From: an uncultured Mycoplasma sp.
Lineage (GTDB): Bacteria > Bacillota_I > Bacilli_A > Mycoplasmatales > Mycoplasmoidaceae
Reading direction: 5' to 3'
DNA: 15,574 bases
NCBI GenBank assembly: GCA_947174035.1
Contig: CAMWHH010000005.1
Span: 1-15,574 of the forward strand
Numbering within the stretch: the stretch's first letter is position 1; each line of letters starts with the position of its first letter. A program made the translations under genes and the position numbers. This document shows, piece by piece, positions 8,771-15,574 of this stretch. A model generated the notes under the pieces. That model was not told the DNA's origin and ran no database searches. It was given only the letters and a program-made list of their open reading frames with translations.

Positions 8771-11700
8771 TTAAAATCTATCACTGTCTAGTTTTAATAA
8801 GTCTTCAACCTTATTAACTTCAACATATCTTTTCTTTTTGCTTTCTTCAGACAATCTAACATCAAGAACTTTAGATAGTTTTTTAACATCTTTTCTAGTC
8901 TTAAATAAGACAATGTAAAGAATTGGTGTAAGTAATAATAGAATTGGAACTATAACTGCAACTATAACAATTAAAATATTTGTTCCATCATATCTAATAG
9001 GTGCTGTTGCAAATCCTGTATAACTTCTTTCAGTAGAAGCAACTACAACTCCACTTTTATATAAATTAACTGTTATCTTTAATGTCCCTTGAATATCATC
9101 ATAAGTAGTAAGAACTTCTTTTTCTAAATCGTTTCCTAAACTAATGTTTAATAAAGAAGCAATTTGTTCATCTGTTAAATTAGATGGAATAGTGTTTTTT
9201 AAAGCTAAAGCTGCTTCTGAAGTGTCAAGAGCTAAAGAAACTGAATAATCAGCATTTTGTAAAGTAAATCCAGAAAGAATACTACTATAGTTATATGTTG
9301 ATCCATTCATTGTGATTCTTGCATACATTGAAAGAGTACCTTGTGAATCATTTGGAGTTATTGAAAGTGATAGTGCATCAGGATTTTGCTGAATTTCTTC
9401 TGCTAAACTAACAGACAATGAGTTTGATAAATTAGAAACTAATTGTAGTTTTTCTAAATCTGTTTGTGCTGAACTTTCAATTAAACTAAGTGCATTTGAT
9501 GCTGTAGAAGAAGTAAGAGCAGCATTTGATGTAGTTAATTCATAAAAAGATTTTCAAATAATACTATCAATTGAACTTTGGATTCCAGATTTCAATCCAT
9601 TAGTTAAAACTGTCGAAAAAGATTTTTCTGGAATTTTAATTGTTTTAGTTGATCCTTCACTTTCTTGTTGTTCTCATCAATCATAGAAAGTTATAGTAAC
9701 TTGAATAGCACCTGATGAACTCATTGGAACAACATCAATTTTATGACTTAATTGTTGAGCTGAATTTTCAAAAACAAATAAGTTTGGAAAGTTAGTTTCT
9801 AAATATGAAGCTGTTATTTGTGACGGTTTTAAAGCATCAAAAGCATTAACATCAATGTTACCTCATGAGAACTTTGGCATTGCTGTTGGTGCACCTGATT
9901 GGTTTGTGTTAGATGTAGCAAAACCTGAAAATTCACAAGAATATGAAGATAATAACCCATTTATTTCTTCATTGAATCTAATTCCTATTGTTAAAGTTCC
10001 TAGTGAATCATTAGGATTTATAGTTAAAGTAACAACACTTTTATTGTTTTCATCTAATCCTGCTATTATGTTAAATATGTAATTTGACATATCCATAAAC
10101 AAAAATAATGCAGATTTATCATTGTTTATTAGCGAAAGAATAGAAGAAGGTGTTAGTGTATTTAAATTATATGTTGCAGCAGCCTGACCACTACCAACTG
10201 TATAAGTTGAATTTAATACTGTTTGATTATTAATAAAATCTAAGAAAACATTTTGATTAGTAGTGAAATCTTTTTTAAAAACTTGTGCAGTAACAAACGA
10301 ATATCTTACATTAGTCTTGTTACCAATTTTTGGAATAATTGCAGTAACATACAAATATCCTTCAGAGTCAATTGGATATATTTGAATATTTGATGCCAAA
10401 GGTTTTTGAATTAAATCATTTGTTAATAGTTGTCTGTTTGAAAAAGCATCACCAAAAATTAAAAAGTCATTAATAATATCATCAGCTGTAATTTCTGAAG
10501 GTAAAGTTCCAGAGTATTTGTTTGTTAATGACGCTTTCAATAAAGAATTATTATTTAAATATTCATCAGTAACTAAATTAACAGAAGAATCTAATCCATT
10601 TAAAACATCAACATTAAAATAAGGATTATTTGATGAACCAATGTCTATAGATTGTGTGTAATTTAAAAGTAAATTACCATCAATTCAAACTGCATCTGAT
10701 TTTATTTTTACTGTTAAAATACCAGCAGCATCATTTGGTTCTAAATACATCAAATAATTACCTGCATTTTCAATTGTTAGAATTTTTGATAAATCTTCTC
10801 TTGTAACTTGACTAGGTAATAAACTTGTTATTTCAGCTGTAACACTATTTCTATCAGCAACTGTTATAGAACAATCATCATTTATAAAAGTATAGTTATT
10901 AGAAGACAATCAAACACTAGTTGGATTTGTAGAGTCAATATTTCCATTAGATATTTTTCTAAGGTTTTGGTAAAAATTGATTGAAACTGTATAATTGTTT
11001 GAATCGCCAATTTTACTTACTGAACCAACCTTAGCATCAAAAATTGGTTGACCAAAAACTGAATCATATGAAGATACATTAAAAAATTGACTTGCATTTG
11101 TTTTAATAAAAGTTTGAAAACTTTCAGATGCAGAAGTGCCATTATCGCTAACTTTTTGGAAAAGAATGTTTGATGGAATTTCAGATTCAGACAATAAAGA
11201 AGAAGATGCAACAAATTCAGTTCTACTATTAATAGAATTTGTACCTAATTGACCAACTAAATTAGTTCCACTAAATTGAATAATTGAACCATCTGTCATT
11301 TGCGCATATCAACTAGCATCACCTGGTCTAGTAAATAAATTAAAAATTAATTTAGAATCAGTTGAATTTGCTGATAAGTTATTAAAATTATATAAAATTG
11401 TAATTGTACTGAAATCTGATCTAATTCTTACTGCTGTATTATTGCTTAACAGAGCAATAAAATCACCATTTGCAACATTTGATGAATTGTTATATAGATT
11501 ACTTATACTTACAATATATGCATTACTAGTAGATGAAATTGTTGATAAAGTAGCTGGTGTTGAAGCATTAAATGAATTATCAGTGATATTACCATATAAA
11601 TAAGTTGTAGTATTAGAGCTAGATAAAATTAGTGTTGTTCTAGAATTATTACTAGCAACAGTTGCAGCTAAATTATTTGTAGCAGTATTTGTTTTCATTA

Positions 11701-12730
11701 ATGAAACTTGATCTGCAGATAAATTAACACTATATAAAGAATTTGAATTTATAACTACATTGTTCCCACCTGTAGCTACTCTCATAATTGTTACATAATT
11801 GTTAATGGCATTATTACCGTTTAAAGAATCTTGTTGAAAAACAAAATAAACAAAATTACTGTCAGTATAATATTGAGCAACTTTTGAAGTTAAAGTTGCA
11901 CCTGTTTTATTAGTGTCAATGAAATAATTGTTAATTAAATTATTATCTAATGAAATTGTTTTTACATTAGAACTACTTCAGTTGTTAACATTAGTATCAG
12001 TTGATGAAAAACTTGTAGTAGTTAATTTAATACTATTAGTTGTTGTTGACCCACTTGTAGTAGAAGTAGATTCAACACCATATATAGTAATATTAAAACT
12101 ACTAACTGAATTTACACCAATATAAAATTTAGTACCATCAGAAAAACTAGCATTTAGTTTAGTTGCTTGAACTTTACTTCCATCATCCACTTTAATTAAA
12201 ACTGCATAATAACCATTATCACTACCTTTTGCAACACTAACAAAAAAAGCATTTCTGTTTAAATAAGAAGGTACATAAGTTATAGCTAAATATTCTTCAG
12301 CATAAACACTAGATGCTAAAGCATTATCAGTGTGGTTTCAAATTCTGCTACCATCAGACATTTTATAGTAAGAAATTCTATTAAATTTATCTGTTATTGA
12401 AGTACTTACAGTAGCAGAATTTGCTTTATAAGTAGATGCATTTGATGTTAAAAGTGCATAAGTAGATCCTGAATTATCAAAAGCAATGTTTTGAATAGGT
12501 GAACTTAAATTACTAGTATTCTGTAATTTGTTTCAAGGCAATAAATAAGAGGCACTAGTATCAGTATCTGCATTTAACTTACTTGAAACTCTAGAAAAAT
12601 TATTTGAATTTTCTTCACTGTTGTAATTCGTATTAAATCTATTAGCTGCAACAAAAGTACCTGCAGCAAAAACTCCAGTTATACCAACAGCTAATAAAGA
12701 TGCATAAATTCTTTTCTTTAATTTTTTCAT
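8771..12730 (-). CDS. Large membrane-anchored surface protein (1319 aa) with repeated lipoprotein-associated-type modules
   Basis: An N-terminal signal/anchor (KKLKKR then a hydrophobic segment, residues ~9-29, without a lipobox Cys) leads to a Ser/Thr/Asn-rich ectodomain. One strong membrane helix follows (about 1251-1276), then a ~43-residue basic cytoplasmic tail. Residues ~60-490 are strand-rich, with recurring blade-like pieces such as YYKMSDGSRIW, IKVDDGSK and YAQMTDGSIIQF, which suggest but do not prove a beta-propeller. From ~600 on, modules recur with an LPS(E/Q/N)(I/V/L)T start, then a PND..GTL.V strand, often ending in GF. This is the pattern of the mycoplasma lipoprotein-associated domain (Lipoprotein_17). 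Start choice: a GTG at 12739 overlaps the AGGTGA Shine-Dalgarno, so ATG 12730, 5 nt past it, is used. It lies 27 nt after the sister protein gene. Topology is outside with an inward tail; function is probably adhesion or binding. Confidence 0.85.
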
Positions 12731-12757
12731 ACTAGTCACCTATTTAATTTTTTGTTT

Positions 12758-15508
12758 CTATATTTTTTTCTTCTTATTTAAATTAAATTTTTTTTCATCA
12801 ATAGCATTTGTTTTGTTTTTGTTGTTTTCTTTACCCAACAAATTGTTGTGATAATCTTTGAAATTTCTTATTCTTGCTCGTCGTAGTAATAAAGATAATA
12901 GAACTACCCCTAATGTAACAGAAACTGTTGTTGCAACTGAAACACTAATAACAGCTGTTAAATTTTTAGGCGGATCAAACCTTGTTTCATTTTCAAAATA
13001 ATTACTAATAAAACCTGTGATTCTTGTAGCAAAAACTCTATTAGTAGTATTTTCATCTTCCTGATTGAAAATTGGTACATTAACTTGAACTAATAAAGAT
13101 GAATCGCTCAATATAGGTGTAATTTGAATATTGTTAAGTGATAAAGTACCATCTTGAAACATTCCAATATTACTTAAATAATAATCAACTACATCTTGCT
13201 TAGTAACTCTGTTCAATGGAATTGATAATAAATCTGAAGAAACATTGTCTTGTGGTAATCATGAAAATGAAACCACACCAGTTGTAGATTGACTTTTTGC
13301 AAAACCTGTAAAAAATTGTGAATATATATAATTATTAGGATTTGTAGTATTGTCTGTTTTTTTGCTTAAAAAGACAGTTAATGTTCCATTTACATCATCT
13401 GGTAACAAATTAATACTTAAATTGTTTTCATTTTCACCAATAACACTTGTAATAAATGATGTGTATGGAGAAACAGCTGCTGATGTAACTAAATTGTATG
13501 CAACATTAGAAGGGATGGTATTTGGAAAAGATGGGTTTTCATTGATGACAGCATCATTTGTTTTTCAAGTAATAGATAATACATCATTTTGATTTCCTGT
13601 AGCTTCATACTTGTAATATGGTAGGGTGAAAGATTGTTGAAAAACTTTAGTTTCTCCTGATCCATTTCAATTTTCAAACTCTAATCTTACAGTTATGGTT
13701 TTATTGTCTATTCCTGAAGAAGCTTCATAATTCCCTGTAGTTTCATTATAAGATGTGTTAGACTCAGGAACTGCATCCATTGGAGCATTAGTAGATGGTT
13801 TACCATATAAAATTGTTGCTTTTCTATTCATTGAATTAATAGTTGATGTTGTATTAATGAAATGATTTGTAAATAATCTTACAAATTCATTATTAACACT
13901 ATTTTCATCTTTATTAGTGCTTGAAGGGTCACCAATATATTTATTCTTGTTAAATTCATTAACAATATCAGATGAAGCAGTAAGACCATAATTTGATAAA
14001 ACATCAGCTGTTTTTCAAGAAAGAATTAAATTATTTGTAGGATTTTCATTAATTGCAAAAGTAGCAGCTGGTAAATTTGCTTCATATGTTGAAGAAACTA
14101 TATGACCAGTAAAAATACTAAATTCATTGTAGGTAATAATTAATTGTAAACTTCCATCTTGATCATTTGGAATAGGTTCAATATTTGTAATCATTAAAGA
14201 TGAATTCAAGTTTTTAATCTCTTGTAAAATACCTCCAGTGATTCCATCACTTGTATCTCCAGTACCAGTAACAGATGAATTATAGAAACGGAATGATTGC
14301 CCATTATATGAATAAGTTAAAATTGGCTTTGAATCTGTGCTTGATGCATTTTCTTTTAAACCTATACCACTATCAAATAAACCAATTAGTGCACTTGTTC
14401 CACCAAATGGACTAACAAATTGTGAAGGAGTTAAAGTTGAAACTTGTTGATTATTTCCAGAAACACCATCAAATAAAGAATTATCAGAAATTATTCAACT
14501 TCTAAAATTCTGTTCCATATTAATTTCGATAGTTTTTCTAGTACCATCAGCACCTAAAAAACCACCAATATATTTAGTAATTGTTATTTCTCTTTTATCA
14601 GTATCATTTGGCGCATCACTACCACCAGTTGATTCTTCAGGAAATCCATTTGACAATCAATCTGATTTAGATGTATTGTTAAAAATTATTTCAACTTTAT
14701 ATAAACCAATATTATTAGTTGTGCTATTCCCATTTCCATCAACAGCACTAACATTAATTTTTGTGTATGGTACATTACTACTTTCATTGCTATCAATAAG
14801 TGGAGGAAGAGTGTTTTTGTTAAAAAAATTATTTCAAATATCTTCAGCACTTAAAGTAGTTAAAGTAGAATTTAAAACATATTCTTTAATAGAGTCTTCA
14901 GAATTTCAAACTAAATTATATTTTTCTGCTGTAATTCAATTACTTAAATTATTTATTCTTGCTGTAGAAAAAACATTGTTAGCTGTAGGAGCTGATGTAG
15001 CATCACCTTTATAACTTTCTAAAACAGCAATATCAATAGTGTCTGTTGTTTTGTAATTAACATTACCTGTGTTTCCTGTAGTTGATTTAGTAGCATCTGC
15101 AAAAGTTGTAACATTTTTACTACCATCATAATATGTTTGATAAATTAAAAAATTAACATAACCCTTGTTTATGTTTTGCTCATTAACAGGAAGAATAACT
15201 GCAGATCAAGAAGTAATTGTAGAACTTGGTGATAATACATTTTCAATATCTGAATTTAAAACCTGATCAGCTTTTTTATTTAAAGGTTCTTGAGCAGAAT
15301 TTACAGTGAAATTTGCTGCAGTTTGAGTTTGTTGAGTGTTAGTGGATAAAGCATTTAAATTACTATTTACACTTTTTAAATTTTCATTATTTTTACCTGA
15401 AAAAAATAAACCTGAAAACGTTGCAGTAGCTGAAACAATTCCAATTGTTGCTAAGATTGCAAGTTTTTTTCGTTTTCTTAAAAAAGCAAATAAAGAAGTT
15501 TTTTTCAT
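12758..15508 (-). CDS. Membrane-anchored surface protein (916 aa), first gene of the operon
   Basis: The frame is continuous from ATG 15508 to TAG 12758-12760 with UGA as Trp. A basic N-terminus (FLRKRKK) and hydrophobic segment (~16-36) form a signal/anchor without a lipobox Cys. A long Asn/Ser/Thr-rich ectodomain follows, then a membrane helix (~851-875), the stop-transfer cluster RRARIR (876-881) and a Lys/Asn-rich cytoplasmic tail. The ectodomain contains modules of the same kind as in the downstream 1319-aa protein, for example PIPNDQDGSLQLIITY, LLPDDVNGTLTVFLSKK ending in FFTGFA, and a last one ending ATRITGFI just before the helix. Shine-Dalgarno AGGTAA is 8 nt upstream and a TATAAT box lies 41 nt upstream, so it opens the operon. 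No specific family is recognised; a surface adhesin or receptor is likely. Confidence 0.85.
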
Positions 15509-15548
15509 TGCTAATTACCTCAAAACCATACCAATAAATAAGTCAAAG

Positions 15549-15554
15549 ATTATA
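15549..15554 (-). promoter_or_regulatory. -10 box of the surface protein/pseudoenzyme operon
   Basis: TATAAT on the minus strand, 41 nt before the ATG of the 916-aa surface protein. The expected -35 region falls at the window edge and cannot be judged. The spacing would give a short leader of about 35 nt. Confidence 0.5.
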
Positions 15555-15574
15555 AATTAACCATTTATATATAT

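Noticed and set aside
12731..12739. GTG at 12739 as start of the 1319-aa protein
   Set aside because: The codon is part of the AGGTGA Shine-Dalgarno for the ATG at 12730.
8771..15508. Decayed surface-protein pseudogenes
   Set aside because: Checking the long gaps between standard-code fragments showed only UGA interruptions; both frames stay open from start to stop with the same phase.
8771..15508. CRISPR array or DNA-level tandem repeats in the A/T-rich surface genes
   Set aside because: Repetition is at protein level only and is diverged; no regularly spaced identical DNA repeats were seen.
12730..15508. Classification of the surface proteins as lipoproteins
   Set aside because: No Cys follows the N-terminal hydrophobic segment in either protein, so no lipobox is present despite the lipoprotein-associated type modules.

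Overview
The window is about 27% G+C and reads as a Mollicutes (Mycoplasma-type) chromosome. Every long gene stays open only if UGA is read as tryptophan, and many of these UGA codons fall at conserved Trp positions, for example the N-W-K-M motif of the triosephosphate isomerase-like protein. All recognisable genes are on the minus strand, so biological order runs from the high to the low coordinates. No rRNA or tRNA is present, so I do not name a species.

Right part (15574 to 4743): a compact four-gene operon. A TATAAT box sits near 15550 and a strong hairpin terminator at 4743-4780. The order is (1) a 916-aa surface protein with an N-terminal signal/anchor and a C-terminal membrane helix; (2) a 1319-aa surface protein of the same architecture; (3) a 1008-aa protein whose first ~510 residues are a cofactor-independent phosphoglycerate mutase (iPGM) fold that has lost its metal-binding and catalytic residues, fused to ~500 residues I cannot assign; (4) a 305-aa triosephosphate isomerase-like protein that keeps the Lys and His but has Lys in place of the catalytic Glu, plus a C-terminal extension. 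Gaps are 11-32 nt. The surface proteins carry repeated modules resembling the mycoplasma 'lipoprotein-associated' (Lipoprotein_17) domain. Two glycolytic-enzyme folds turned apparent pseudoenzymes, co-transcribed with two large membrane-anchored surface proteins, is the most striking feature. A reasonable hypothesis is a surface machine (adhesion, motility or substrate capture) with cytoplasmic scaffold parts recruited from glycolysis. A possible precedent is the phosphoglycerate kinase-like component reported in the internal gliding structure of Mycoplasma mobile.

Left part (4740 to 1): housekeeping genes in the order of the classic Firmicutes cysS-rlmB-sigH-rplK-rplA neighbourhood. There is a 50-aa unknown protein, then cysS, rlmB and a small sigma-factor-like gene in the sigH position, and then the rplK-rplA operon. 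That operon has its own TATAAT box and a leader that imitates the L1-binding site of 23S rRNA, which points to autoregulation by L1. The rplA product carries an unusual lysine-rich tail of about 112 residues. At the left edge a hairpin lies beyond rplA.

Both halves are densely packed. The longest gene-free stretches are 4600-4782 and 1607-1773, and both hold regulatory signals.
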